Shown here: positions 26,611 to 35,954 of the stretch, in pieces
Layout of the letters: each line of letters begins with the position of its first letter
How positions within the stretch are numbered: the first letter of the stretch is position 1
Origin: Perlabentimonas sp034003245
GTDB lineage: Bacteria > Bacteroidota > Bacteroidia > Bacteroidales > Tenuifilaceae
Assembly (NCBI GenBank): GCA_034003245.1
Contig: JAVEYY010000021.1
Coordinates: 15,678-79,677, forward strand
Direction: 5' to 3'
Length of the DNA stretch: 64,000 nucleotides
Notes under the pieces: generated by a model
Seen by the model: only the letters and a program-made list of their open reading frames with translations
Told to the model about the DNA's origin: nothing
Databases searched by the model: none
Program-made: the position numbers and the translations under genes

Positions 26611-27852
26611 ATGAAAAAGGTAGTTGTAGCAATCTTCGTTTTATTAGTAATTGCAGCCATTGCATTTGTTTCCTTAAAGCCTTTCTTTGCCAACAAGTCG
26701 TTCGAGAAAGGCAACATGCTTGCCGATTCGGCACAGTATGATTTGGCCATCGACAAGTTTACCCGCGCCATCTGGTTCAAGAGCAAAATTGCCCCTTACT
26801 ACTTTGCCCGCGGTAAAGCTTACGCTGCGCTTAACAACGACCCAGTTGCAATCGAGGATTTCTCCCAGGCTATCGGTTTAAATCCAGGTGAATCGGACTA
26901 CTACCTTTTCAGGGGGATTTCGCAGCGGAAGCTTAGAGCTCTCGATCAAGCCATGGAGGATTTAAACAAGGCCATTGAGCTAAACGATTCCAGTGCGAAG
27001 GCATTTTATCACCGAGGACTCCTTTACGCTTCGCTCAACCAGTACGATCAGGCGGTTAAGGACTACAACAGAAGCATTGAACTAGATGGTTCAAACATTG
27101 AAGCATTTTACAGCCGGGGCGAAACTCGAGGAAATCTTGAAGATTTTATGGGCGCCATTGCCGACTACGATAAGATGATTGAGGGTGCCGATGCGCCAAT
27201 TGATGCCTACAAGCAGCGAGGAATCTTTAAGCTGAAAATTCAGGATTTTGAGGGCGCCGAAAGTGATTTATCGCGAGCTGCGGAGCTGGAAACCAACGAC
27301 AAAGAGATCTTTTACCAGCTTGGCCAGGCCAAACACAACCTCAACAAGGTGGATGAATCCATTGAGCTGTTCAACAAAGCCCTAAAGCTCGACGCCAAGT
27401 ACGACTTAGTTTATGGTGCCAGGGGTGGCGCTTATCTCAAGAAAGGAAATTACAAACTTTCCATCGCCGATTTTACCAAAGCTGTCGAGCTAAACCCAGA
27501 TTACAAAAGAGCATACTACGGTCGTGGGATTGCCAAAGCGCTCTCGCAGGATTATGCTGGCTCAATTAAAGACTTTACCAAGGTTATTGAAATTGATAAG
27601 GATTTTGCCCAGGCTTACTACAACAGAGCAGTATCGAAAGCAATCTTAGGACGACATAAGGAGGCTCTTCCCGACTATGACATTATTATTCAGCGCGACT
27701 CAAGAAATGCCGAAGCCTACTACAATAGGGGTATCTCGCGGATGAACGTTCAGGATACCAAGGGTGCCTGCGAGGATTTCAAAAAAGCAGTGGACTTGAA
27801 ATACCAACCCGCAGAGCCTATGCTAAAGATGTACTGCGGATCGCAGGGGTAA
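26611..27852 (+). CDS. TPR repeat protein with N-terminal membrane anchor
   Basis: 413 residues. One hydrophobic N-terminal segment (residues 4-22) is followed by about eleven tetratricopeptide repeats over residues 30-400, each with the pattern of Gly/Ala at positions 8, 20 and 27 (for example RGKAYAALNNDPVAIEDF and RGLLYASLNQYDQAVKDY). TPR proteins act as scaffolds; no catalytic part is present. It is probably periplasmic and anchored in the inner membrane, or secreted. Monocistronic between two terminators. Confidence 0.88.
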   Translation: MKKVVVAIFVLLVIAAIAFVSLKPFFANKSFEKGNMLADSAQYDLAIDKFTRAIWFKSKIAPYYFARGKAYAALNNDPVAIEDFSQAIGLNPGESDYYLFRGISQRKLRALDQAMEDLNKAIELNDSSAKAFYHRGLLYASLNQYDQAVKDYNRSIELDGSNIEAFYSRGETRGNLEDFMGAIADYDKMIEGADAPIDAYKQRGIFKLKIQDFEGAESDLSRAAELETNDKEIFYQLGQAKHNLNKVDESIELFNKALKLDAKYDLVYGARGGAYLKKGNYKLSIADFTKAVELNPDYKRAYYGRGIAKALSQDYAGSIKDFTKVIEIDKDFAQAYYNRAVSKAILGRHKEALPDYDIIIQRDSRNAEAYYNRGISRMNVQDTKGACEDFKKAVDLKYQPAEPMLKMYCGSQG

Positions 27853-27874
27853 GGTTTACCGTAACTTACTTATT

Positions 27875-27902
27875 AAGCGTGGCCAGTTGCCACGCTTTTT
27901 TT
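27875..27902 (+). terminator. Terminator after the TPR gene
   Basis: AAGCGTGGC / GCCACGCTT stem around CAGTT, followed by seven T. It separates the plus-strand genes from the minus-strand receptor operon. Confidence 0.9.
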
Positions 27903-27933
27903 ACACCCAGAGAAGCAGTAGTAATAATGAACT

Positions 27934-30330
27934 TTAGTGAAAAAATAGCCTTTTATACCAAGGTCTCTGTACTGTGTGTTCTTGCTTTTGGCGTTCTTTT
28001 TTATCGAAAAATATTTTATAGGAAAACGAGGGGATAATTGGAAAGTAACTTTTTTGATAAAGCCCTAACTCTTGGCTTTCGCTATCTGACATGGCAGACT
28101 TTTCGAGGTAAAAATAAAAGTAAGGGTTTTGGCGGTTATAGGCGTTGTATACAGAGAAAGTCCACTGAGAATTGTAGCCATTACGCGTATGAGTATTATA
28201 CTGCAAACCAAGATCGAGACGATGATAATTACGCATACGCGCACTGTTACGTTCTCCGTAAAGTAAAACTTCATATCCATCAAGGTCATTGGGAGTGGAA
28301 CTTCTTATATAAGGGGCTTTGTGCCTACCTATAACTGGGGTAAAAGGTAGTCCTGTTTGGAAAACCCAGCTGGCTGTAAGCTGCATTTTTTTAGTAAGTT
28401 TACGAATTAAGCTAACTGTTGCCGAGTGAGGCCTATCGTATTCAAAAAGATACTCAATACCATTATTTATCTCGCTAAACTGGCGAGTTGTGTGCGACCA
28501 TGTATAGCCAATAAAGCCCAACCAGTTGCCGTAGTTTTTCCTAACCAGCACCTCTAACCCTATGGCTTTACCCTTTCCTCCGGTTACCACTTTGTTACGC
28601 CAAAACCCATCGCCCATAAGGTTGGTGTATCCCTCGCGATAGTTAGCAAGGTTGCTAAGGTTTTTGCTGTAAATGCTTGTTTCAGCATCAAACATTCCGT
28701 TAGCAAAGTTCCCTTTCCACCCCACTGCTAGCTGAGAGGTACTAGCATTTGGAATATCGGCACCCGCTGGCACCCACACCTCGTTGCTATTCACTTCGCC
28801 CGATGTAAAGAGTAGATGCGAGTGCTGGGAAGCCTGCATATAACTACAATTGAACTTGTTGTTTGAGTTAAGTTTAACGTCGAGGCTAAGCCGGGGCTCA
28901 AGCCCAATATGCGAGAAGCCATTGTTAGCAAAAACCACACTTCGCACCCCCGCCTGTAGTTCAAAAACACTTAGAAACTTAATATGATTCTTAAGATATA
29001 AAGCCGATTCGGTTGAGGTTATTGTAGGCTCACCAAAAATTTCGGTTTGCGTTGAGCTAACCATAGTGTTTGGGCTATGTAAAAGCAGTGTTGCTTGCAT
29101 ACCAGCATGTAAAGTCCAATTGGGTAGCAACTCGAATCGCCAACCCGATTTGAACGACATATCCTGTACCGATGAGCGAAACCTCATACTCTGAGAAATA
29201 GTATCGTTAAGAGATAAAATTGAGAATTGATTATTCTGACCTAGCCTATAACGAACGTAGGAAAGACTTTGGTTTGAGTATAGCTTTGGGGAATGCACCC
29301 TGTTCCAATGAGCCGACACCATCCAGTTACCCCAAATATTCCTCATATTAGAAAACTGCTGATTCTGGGAACTGGTGTAAGTGTTCTTAACACTCAAATA
29401 ATCGTCGCCATGATAAACGTTTAAACTAAAAGAGTTCATGCCATTTGGCCGCCAAGTAAACTTACCATTTATATCATGAAAGCCATAGTAAAATTTATAT
29501 TCACCATTATCAACAAGGCTAGTTGCCAAAAGCATAAGCGGATCGGTAAGGGTTTTTCGGCCCGTAACAATAAATGTTGAATTGGCAATTGGAGTAGGCC
29601 CCTCAATACTGGCCGATATATCGGTAAGCCCTAGGCTAAGGGTGCCCTTGGTATAGGCTGGATTTCCTTCACGCTGCGATATATCCATTATGGCAGAGAG
29701 TTTGCCACCGTACTTAGCCGGAAAACCACCTTTGTACACATCTATACTATTAATCATATCGGGATTAAAAACCGACATGAACCCGCCAAAGTGGTTTACG
29801 TATATTAGGGCAACGTTATCGAGCAGGTAAAGGTTCTCGCCGGGGTTTCCGCCCCTAACCAACACCAAACTCGACCCCTCGCTTTGTGTCTGTATTCCGG
29901 GCAGCAGCTGAATGGCTTTCATCACATCAGGTTTTGCCCCAAGAGATGGAACCGACTGAAACTCGAGCTGGCTAAGAGTAGCCACATTAAAAGGTGGACG
30001 CCGAGTATGGTTTATCACCACTTCATCAATCTGATTACCGGGGCATAACAAAACCTCAACAAGCGTATCGTTCTTAAAATCAACCTTAAGCTTTTTAGTC
30101 GTATAACCAACGTATGACATCGTAATAGCGCCCCTACCCATTGGGATGATGCTAAAGTAGCCTTTGGCATTGGCAATGGCGGCTCGGCTAGTACCATCCT
30201 CAACTACATGTGCGCCAACTAGCACCTCTCGCGATATACTATCGCGGATAAATCCGGATATTCGCACCTGAGAATACAAACTACCGCTAGATATCAGTAG
30301 CGCAACAAGCAGAAGTTTAATGTAACGCAT
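27934..30330 (-). CDS. TonB-dependent receptor, operon 1
   Basis: 798 residues. Signal peptide 1-20 (cleavage near SLYSQ), carboxypeptidase-regulatory-like domain about 22-105 (SGFIRDSISREVLVGAHVVE), plug domain about 125-230 with LVRGGNPGENLYLLDN and PAKYGGKLSAIMDIS, then a 22-strand type barrel. It should import an unknown ligand through the outer membrane using TonB energy. The barrel end SYKIFFD is followed by a basic tail of about 25 residues instead of ending on the usual terminal aromatic. The upstream partner is a DUF4249 lipoprotein 46 bp away. It is closely paralogous to the receptor at 33483. Confidence 0.93.
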   Translation of the reverse strand: MRYIKLLLVALLISSGSLYSQVRISGFIRDSISREVLVGAHVVEDGTSRAAIANAKGYFSIIPMGRGAITMSYVGYTTKKLKVDFKNDTLVEVLLCPGNQIDEVVINHTRRPPFNVATLSQLEFQSVPSLGAKPDVMKAIQLLPGIQTQSEGSSLVLVRGGNPGENLYLLDNVALIYVNHFGGFMSVFNPDMINSIDVYKGGFPAKYGGKLSAIMDISQREGNPAYTKGTLSLGLTDISASIEGPTPIANSTFIVTGRKTLTDPLMLLATSLVDNGEYKFYYGFHDINGKFTWRPNGMNSFSLNVYHGDDYLSVKNTYTSSQNQQFSNMRNIWGNWMVSAHWNRVHSPKLYSNQSLSYVRYRLGQNNQFSILSLNDTISQSMRFRSSVQDMSFKSGWRFELLPNWTLHAGMQATLLLHSPNTMVSSTQTEIFGEPTITSTESALYLKNHIKFLSVFELQAGVRSVVFANNGFSHIGLEPRLSLDVKLNSNNKFNCSYMQASQHSHLLFTSGEVNSNEVWVPAGADIPNASTSQLAVGWKGNFANGMFDAETSIYSKNLSNLANYREGYTNLMGDGFWRNKVVTGGKGKAIGLEVLVRKNYGNWLGFIGYTWSHTTRQFSEINNGIEYLFEYDRPHSATVSLIRKLTKKMQLTASWVFQTGLPFTPVIGRHKAPYIRSSTPNDLDGYEVLLYGERNSARMRNYHRLDLGLQYNTHTRNGYNSQWTFSVYNAYNRQNPYFYFYLEKSAMSDSESQELGLYQKSYFPIIPSFSYKIFFDKKERQKQEHTVQRPWYKRLFFH

Positions 30331-30376
30331 TCTTTATACAATAAGCAATTAATTACAATACGGTTTTGGCTGCATT

Positions 30377-31237
30377 CTATTGTGGAGAAATGGTATCGGA
30401 AACCGCCTTGGAGTATCCGACAAAAATGCCGCAACCTCCCTTTACGTTTGAATAAAGCGGGATTGCAGGTAAAGCACCCGTAAAAAAATCGGGGTATAGC
30501 GCATCGGTATAAAGCGAGAGCTGCTTTTTATAGCTATAGTAATGCTTGCATACCGAGCGTAGCTCAACAACAATTGGAGTATCGTCCTCAATTTGGAGGT
30601 TAATATGCATAGTGTAGGTATCTGTAGGCACAAACTCTGTACTAAAAAGGATCAAATCAAGCCCCTCGCTAAGGAGCACAGGGTCATTAATATTAGCGGG
30701 ATTAATGCGCCTTTCACTATCGCTCCATACAACAACCTCAAGATATCTTGTATCGTGCTTACTAAAAGTAACCTCAACTGCATTTTGTAAATCGCCCCAG
30801 TAGTTAAACCAAGCGTTCTTAATAAACTTAACGTTCTCTATGGGTGCAGCCAAGGGAACAACGGTTGTCGCCGTAACCAGATCGTAGCCTGGGACGTTTA
30901 CCTCGCATTTATACTCGTTTCCCTCCTGCGCTTCGGTAGACGAGTTGTATAAACCTTTGCTTGTATGCTCAAGGGTTTCGAGCAGATGACCATTTTCATA
31001 CAAATGCACTTGGGCATTGGTTACATCGGTTAGCTGAGCCGAGTCGATACTACCCGACAACGAAATATGCACCCACACCGGTTTTCCTGCTTCAACTATT
31101 CCACTGATAGTTGGTTTGGGGGGATGACTGGGAAATTCCCAATCTACCTCTTTCTCGCATGAGGGCATGGTAACAACCAATACAAAATAGACAAATATAC
31201 AGGCAAGTAAGTAATATAAAGGCTTAGTGCTATTCAT
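30377..31237 (-). CDS. DUF4249 family lipoprotein, operon 1
   Basis: 286 residues with lipobox TMPSC near residue 27. The DUF4249 pattern is seen in the early PTISGIVEAGKPVWVHISLSGSID region, the YKCEVNVPGYDLVTATTVVP core and the C-terminal RSVCKHYYSYKKQLSLYTDALYPDFF followed by a NVKGGCGIFVGYS ending. Such proteins are regularly encoded next to TonB-dependent receptors in Bacteroidota, and may serve as surface-exposed partners of the receptor as SusD does for SusC. That role is inferred from context. It is 9 bp downstream of the small barrel protein gene. Confidence 0.88.
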   Translation of the reverse strand: MNSTKPLYYLLACIFVYFVLVVTMPSCEKEVDWEFPSHPPKPTISGIVEAGKPVWVHISLSGSIDSAQLTDVTNAQVHLYENGHLLETLEHTSKGLYNSSTEAQEGNEYKCEVNVPGYDLVTATTVVPLAAPIENVKFIKNAWFNYWGDLQNAVEVTFSKHDTRYLEVVVWSDSERRINPANINDPVLLSEGLDLILFSTEFVPTDTYTMHINLQIEDDTPIVVELRSVCKHYYSYKKQLSLYTDALYPDFFTGALPAIPLYSNVKGGCGIFVGYSKAVSDTISPQ

Positions 31238-31246
31238 ATATGAATA

Positions 31247-31831
31247 TTAAAACTTAACCGTTAAACCGTACCTTAGGCAAGACTCTATGTTATACTCTTC
31301 AGGCCGATTATTAAATCCATACTCAACAAAAGCGCCCCAGTATGGGGTAATGTAATAACTAAGCCCTCCGTAAAGTCCGTAATCGGCCCCATGCCCTTTG
31401 TAAACGCTACCCTCAGGTGCTGCCAGGCTAAGACCTCCAAATTTTGCTGATAAATACACATCAAATCGAGGTTCGGCACTATTGGCAATAAGAGGTAAAA
31501 GGTGAAAATTGGCAGTAATACCATAAGTGAATGCATTGGAGTATATAAAAGTGCCCGGGGATATTTGATTATTTGAAGATTCAGTCTCCTCGGTATTTAA
31601 AAAATTAACAAATCTACTATACCCCAGGTAGCCTCCAAACTCAAAAAAATTTGTACCGCCATAAGTCGCTTCTAACCTAAAATTGCCCAGCGAAAGATTA
31701 TAGTCTGATTGCAAATACTTTGGCGTGATACTGTGGCCAAATTTTAAGTTATTGCGCTTGCAAAGGTAATTCTCCTGTGCTTGAGTTAGGTTTACAGTCA
31801 AGATTATCAAAACAAATGTGAAAAACTTCAT
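31247..31831 (-). CDS. Small outer-membrane beta-barrel protein, operon 1
   Basis: 194 residues with a signal peptide (cleavage near TQAQ). It has alternating strand patterns and ends in LRYGLTVKF, the C-terminal Phe typical of outer-membrane barrels. It shares the early LKFGHSITPKY and LGNFRLEATYGG pattern with the two barrel proteins of operon 2 (37438 and 36878), which makes it a paralog. It is the first gene of operon 1. Confidence 0.85.
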   Translation of the reverse strand: MKFFTFVLIILTVNLTQAQENYLCKRNNLKFGHSITPKYLQSDYNLSLGNFRLEATYGGTNFFEFGGYLGYSRFVNFLNTEETESSNNQISPGTFIYSNAFTYGITANFHLLPLIANSAEPRFDVYLSAKFGGLSLAAPEGSVYKGHGADYGLYGGLSYYITPYWGAFVEYGFNNRPEEYNIESCLRYGLTVKF

Positions 31832-31874
31832 ATTATATTTTACTTAGTTAATTTGTTACGTTAAAGATAAGAAG

Positions 31875-31929
31875 TAAAGAGGCATTTCTAATTCAATTAA
31901 ATAATAAGCACTTAAACAATGCCTCTTTA
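31875..31929 (-). repeat. Long-loop inverted repeat in the operon 1 leader
   Basis: TAAAGAGGCATT and AATGCCTCTTTA are perfect 12-bp inverted repeats with a 31-nt loop, about 45 bp upstream of the first gene of operon 1. It could form a leader hairpin; it is absent from operons 2 and 3. Confidence 0.55.
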
Positions 31930-32287
31930 AACTATTAATTATTCAAGTAGATGGGGATTAAAAGTTCTCTCCGCAACTACCTGTCCTCTATGGTTTTTAC
32001 CCCACATATCATAAGCCAGAATTGTCTGATTGGGTTGGCCTCACCTCCCTGAGTGATTTAGCAGTTGTTCTATGGGGGTGGGGCATTTTTGGGGCCAGTT
32101 TTTATAAGGGTTCATTTGACCTCCCTCCTTTATTTGCTTTAGGGCTAAGGTTATCCCTGTATCAAGTAGTTTACCCTATAATTCCGGGGCGGTATCAACC
32201 CCGTCATTTGGTCAATTGCCTTGCAACAACCTATGATTAAGCGTTATAATATTTTTTCCTTGCAAGTAAATATATATTAGGTGTATT

Positions 32288-32301
32288 TTTACACGTGTAA
32301 A
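32288..32301. promoter_or_regulatory. Perfect palindrome at the operon 1 start site
   Basis: TTTACACGTGTAAA, a perfect 14-bp palindrome, lies just downstream of the -7 element, at the predicted start of transcription. It has the look of a repressor operator. The same site is in copy B at 43149-43162. Confidence 0.5.
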
Positions 32302-32307
32302 TGTAGA

Positions 32308-32364
32308 CAAACATAATATTTACAAGTGACATTACCCCCCCCCTATAGATTATGTTATATAACA
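32308..32364 (-). promoter_or_regulatory. Poly-G promoter of operon 1
   Basis: Read on the minus strand: palindrome TGTTATATAACA (32353-32364), 9 nt, nine G (32335-32343), 19 nt, and the -7 element TATGTTTG (32308-32315). The G tract takes the place of a -33 TTG. The same arrangement is upstream of operons 2 and 3 with tracts of 8 and 7 G. Slippage in the tract would alter the spacing between the palindrome and the -7 element. Confidence 0.6.
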
Positions 32365-32444
32365 CATCTCACTTTCAGAGGGAGAGTCTCCCCTCAAAGC
32401 ACATAAACGATCTAGAAAGGATTAGTAATTAGATGGCTTAGGGT

Positions 32445-33281
32445 CTATAGCCCTCGCCTACGAATATTCCAGTTTAGGATTGCCAGCGATAGTCCCACCA
32501 AAACCATGCCCAGTATGGCAATTAGCGTGGGGTGCTCGTTGGATAAAATTAGCCAACTAAGCACGGCACCTAGCACAGGAATTATAAATTTCCACATGTT
32601 AAGGGTTGATAACTTTACACCCGGACGCTTTAATAATGTGTACCATATTGATATAGCTGCAGCCGAAAGAAAACTTAGCCAGCCCAACGAGAGCCAGTAC
32701 TCGAGCGGGAATGGCCCTGAATGAAAATTTTCGGTTATCAACCCTAATACAAAAAGCATGGCTCCGCCAAATATCATGGAGAACGAGCTTAGCACCAGCG
32801 GTGGAATATGACGCTTATCCTTAGCAACCAACATATTCCCAAATCCCGACAGCAGGTTATTGGCAATTAGGATAAGAATCCCCACGCTCACCATGGTTCC
32901 AGCTGCACCCATCTGCTTGCGGCCAAGGCTAATTATTACAATGCCCAGCAAGCCCACCAGAATACTTGCCACCTTGCGGCTATTTAGCGTATCGCCAGGC
33001 ATAAAGAAATGGGCAACAATGGCAATGAAAAGTGGCCCGGAACCAATAATCATAGCGCCCAGCGCTCCGGGAACCATATCAACGCCTTTGTAAAACAGGG
33101 CGTACTGCAGAAAGGTTTGCACAAAACCCACAAGCAATATCTTGGGAATGTTTAGTTTGGCAACGATAAGTTTTGCCCGTAAGTCGGGAATAAAGGGAAT
33201 AATAAGTAGTCCCGACAGGAAAAAGCGAATCCCTGCAAACTGAAAGGGTGTCGTATATTTTAGGCCAATCTTAATGCCCAC
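32445..33281 (-). pseudogene. EamA-family transporter, copy A, start region lost
   Basis: A 278-codon frame matching the EamA gene at 43303-44214 almost residue for residue, with ten-helix DMT transporter pattern. A 5-bp deletion in the first codons shifts the frame relative to copy B. The frame stays open upstream to a TAA but has no ATG, GTG or TTG before the GTG at 33281, which lies inside the first membrane helix. The native start is therefore gone. The body has no stop, so the loss looks recent, or a truncated protein is made. It may still be translated at a low level. Confidence 0.65.
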
Positions 33282-33482
33282 AAAAGCTGTTGACCACAGT
33301 ATGCAAGCAACAATGGCGAGGAAAATGGTTGAGAAATGTTTTAATTTTAAAGATGTGGTACCATTAAGTTTGAAACCACGTTTTTTGGGGTGGTTATTAT
33401 AATATTCACAGGGTTACTATCCGCTAAGCAGATAGCAACCCCATAAGTAAAGAGAAGAATTATTCAATATTAAACTTCAGCA

Positions 33483-35954
33483 TTACTCATCAAAATACAT
33501 CCAGTTTCTCCCTCTCCCTTGCTCCTTCCTTTGTTCTTTTCGCTCCTGCTTTCTTTTTGATTTTATCTGGCGGAAGGCCTTAATATCATCAAAAAAGACC
33601 TTGTACGAAATGGTGGGGAGAATAGGGAAAAAACTCAACTGGTAAAGAGAGTAAGGTTCTGCGTCATTAAAACCTAATTGTGGAATACGAGTATTGTACT
33701 GTTCAGTATCGTGCGTAAACATATAGCTGTAAGGATTTTGCCTGTTGTAGGCATTGTACACGGCAAATGTCCACTGCGCCTTGTTCCCATACTTGGTTTG
33801 GGTTGTGTAATTTAGCGCTAAATCGAGGCGATGGTAAAATCGCATACGCTCGCTATTCCTCTCTCCATAAATAAATGCCTCGTAGTAGTAGGTATCATCG
33901 CCCCGACTTGTTAGGCTTGGTACATAAGCCCTACCATAAACGGGCGTAAAGGGTAAACCCGACTGGAGCACCCACGAAGCACTGAGTGACATCTTATCGC
34001 TAATTTTGTGATTAAGGGTAAGCGAAAGGTTATGCGGCCGATCGTAATCGAACAAATACTGCTTTCCATCATTTATATTGGGATATTTACGAGTTGACTG
34101 CGACCAGCTATACCCCATGAAACCAGTCCAATTGCCCCGTGTTTTACGCACAAACAGCTCCACGCCATAGGCCTCGCCCTCGCCCCCTGCCTCTACCTTG
34201 TTGCGCCAATTGCCATCGCCCATTAGCGATGTGTACCCCTCGCGATAGGTGGCAATATTACGCAATGTTTTGTGATATGCGCTCACCTCAACATCCCACA
34301 TCCCCTTGCCAAAAAAGCCACGCCAGCCTGCTGCAACCTGCTGGGTTGATGCAGGGCTAATTCCATTCCCTGCCGGCACCCACACCTCGTTGCTCATTAT
34401 TTCGCCCTGGGTAAATAGCAGGTGCGAGAATTGATTGGCCTTCATGTAGCTAGCGTTAAGGGTATGGTTAGCCCCTACATGGATGTTGAGGTTTGCCCTG
34501 GGCTCAATTTTAAATTTGCTGTACTGCTCCGATACGTATCCCGCAGCACGTGCCCCTATGCGCAATGAAAGTATTTTGGGGAACTCTAGCTTGGCCTCGG
34601 AATATGCCGATGGTTCAAGCGTATTTATGGTAGGCTGACTAGTTGCTGCCGGATTGTTCGATATGTATATATTATTGGGATTGTACCTAAGGTATGCAGT
34701 GTGAAGGCCAAAATCGACACCCAAATTTTCGTGAAATTCAGCTGTTAAATCCCACTTATAGGAGATGTCCTGTACTATGGATTTAAAGTTTCGCTTAAAC
34801 TCAAACTTTGAATCGGGGTCGGTGTTAGTATAATTCTGGTTATTTTTTAACCTATAGCGCACAAACGAAAGGCTTTGCGTAGAGTATAAACTAGGGCTGT
34901 GCACTCGGCTCCAACGGGCGGATAGCAACCAGTTTCCCCACACATTTGAGAGCCGTGCCCTTTCGCTACCCGAATTACTGCGGTTATAGTACCACCAGTT
35001 TATGTAGTCATCGCCCTGATAAAGATTTACGCTTAGGGTGTTTTTTGTATCGGGTCGCCAAGTAAATTTCCCATTAACATCATGAAAACCGTACGACAGT
35101 ATATAATCGCCTCCACCCGAAATCTTACTGGCTAATGCAAGTAATGGGTCAACCAGCGTTTTTCGACCAGCAACAATAAAGGTTGAATTTTTTATTGGGG
35201 TGGGTCCTTCAAGCAGAAAAGAGGCATCGGTTATGCCAATGCTGTATGCTCCCTTTAGTTTGTTAACATTACCCTGACGTTGGGCAATATCCATAATTGA
35301 CGACAGCTTGCCTCCGTAACAGGATGGAAATCCGCCCTTATACACCTTAATGTTATTAATAATATCGGAATTAAAAACCGAGGTAAATCCGCCCAAATGG
35401 TTTACATAAATTAGCGCAATATTATCGAACAGGTAAAGGTTCTCGCCCGGATTGCCACCACGCACCAGAATGGTGCTTGAGCCCTCGTTCTGCGACTGTA
35501 TGCCGGGGAGCAGCTGAATGGCCTTCATCACATCGGGCTTTGCCCCCAGCGAGGGCAGCTGCTGCAGCTCCAGGTTGCTAAGCGATGCCACGCTATGTGT
35601 ATGTCGCTTGGTATGGGTTACCACCACCTCGTCGATACTATTCTGTGGGTGCAAGAGTATAGTTACGAGCGAATCGGTTGGCGTATTAAGGTTTATTGCC
35701 ACTGGCTTATAGCCAACAAATGATACTGTTAGCTTGCTGTTAGCCTGCACATTGATGCTGAAATAGCCAGTGTTATCGGTGGGGACTACCCGCATACGGG
35801 TGCTATCAACTATATGTGCTCCCACCAGCACCTCGCGCGTGAGGCTATCGCGGACAAATCCGGCAATACGCTGCTGAGCAACCACAGAAAAGTTTACGCT
35901 ACAAAGTAATGCTGATGCTATGAGGTATTTAAAAATCTTCACAATGCTTACCAT
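33483..35954 (-). CDS. TonB-dependent receptor, operon 2
   Basis: 823 residues from the ATG at 35954; an in-frame TTG at 35963 is less likely. Signal peptide (cleavage near VVAQQ), carboxypeptidase-regulatory-like domain (IAGFVRDSLTREVLVGAHIVD), plug with LVRGGNPGENLYLFDN, and barrel. It is a close paralog of the operon 1 receptor. After the last barrel strand (ISYKVFFDD) it has a highly basic tail of about 35 residues rich in Lys, Arg, Glu and Gln. The start overlaps the end of the upstream DUF4249 gene by 26 bp, so the two are translationally coupled. Confidence 0.93.
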   Translation of the reverse strand: MVSIVKIFKYLIASALLCSVNFSVVAQQRIAGFVRDSLTREVLVGAHIVDSTRMRVVPTDNTGYFSINVQANSKLTVSFVGYKPVAINLNTPTDSLVTILLHPQNSIDEVVVTHTKRHTHSVASLSNLELQQLPSLGAKPDVMKAIQLLPGIQSQNEGSSTILVRGGNPGENLYLFDNIALIYVNHLGGFTSVFNSDIINNIKVYKGGFPSCYGGKLSSIMDIAQRQGNVNKLKGAYSIGITDASFLLEGPTPIKNSTFIVAGRKTLVDPLLALASKISGGGDYILSYGFHDVNGKFTWRPDTKNTLSVNLYQGDDYINWWYYNRSNSGSERARLSNVWGNWLLSARWSRVHSPSLYSTQSLSFVRYRLKNNQNYTNTDPDSKFEFKRNFKSIVQDISYKWDLTAEFHENLGVDFGLHTAYLRYNPNNIYISNNPAATSQPTINTLEPSAYSEAKLEFPKILSLRIGARAAGYVSEQYSKFKIEPRANLNIHVGANHTLNASYMKANQFSHLLFTQGEIMSNEVWVPAGNGISPASTQQVAAGWRGFFGKGMWDVEVSAYHKTLRNIATYREGYTSLMGDGNWRNKVEAGGEGEAYGVELFVRKTRGNWTGFMGYSWSQSTRKYPNINDGKQYLFDYDRPHNLSLTLNHKISDKMSLSASWVLQSGLPFTPVYGRAYVPSLTSRGDDTYYYEAFIYGERNSERMRFYHRLDLALNYTTQTKYGNKAQWTFAVYNAYNRQNPYSYMFTHDTEQYNTRIPQLGFNDAEPYSLYQLSFFPILPTISYKVFFDDIKAFRQIKSKRKQERKEQRKEQGRGRNWMYFDE

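Larger units (their letters stand above)
31832..32444. other. Gene-free region upstream of operon 1
   Basis: 613 bp with no credible gene. It contains the operon 1 leader, the inverted repeat at 31875, and from 32034 on the left part of the 1.3-kb duplication, including the poly-G promoter. The short plus-strand frame at 32022-32240 lies in this repeat and is not supported. Confidence 0.8.
32034..33348. repeat. 1.3-kb direct duplication, copy A
   Basis: This stretch is nearly the same as 42895-44211, in the same orientation and 10.86 kb away. It begins at GTTGGCCTCACCTCCC and ends after GAAATGTTTTAATTTT. It carries the poly-G promoter region and an EamA transporter gene. Scattered base changes show it is not brand new. 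Copy A lacks five bases (CTAAG) near its right end that copy B has. Confidence 0.95.

Noticed and set aside
27934..30330. SusC/SusD polysaccharide utilisation locus
   Set aside because: There is no SusD-family gene and no glycoside hydrolase nearby; the partner is DUF4249.
32022..32240. 72-codon plus-strand frame in duplication copy A
   Set aside because: The frame begins outside the repeat and is not kept in copy B; it is antisense to the operon leader.
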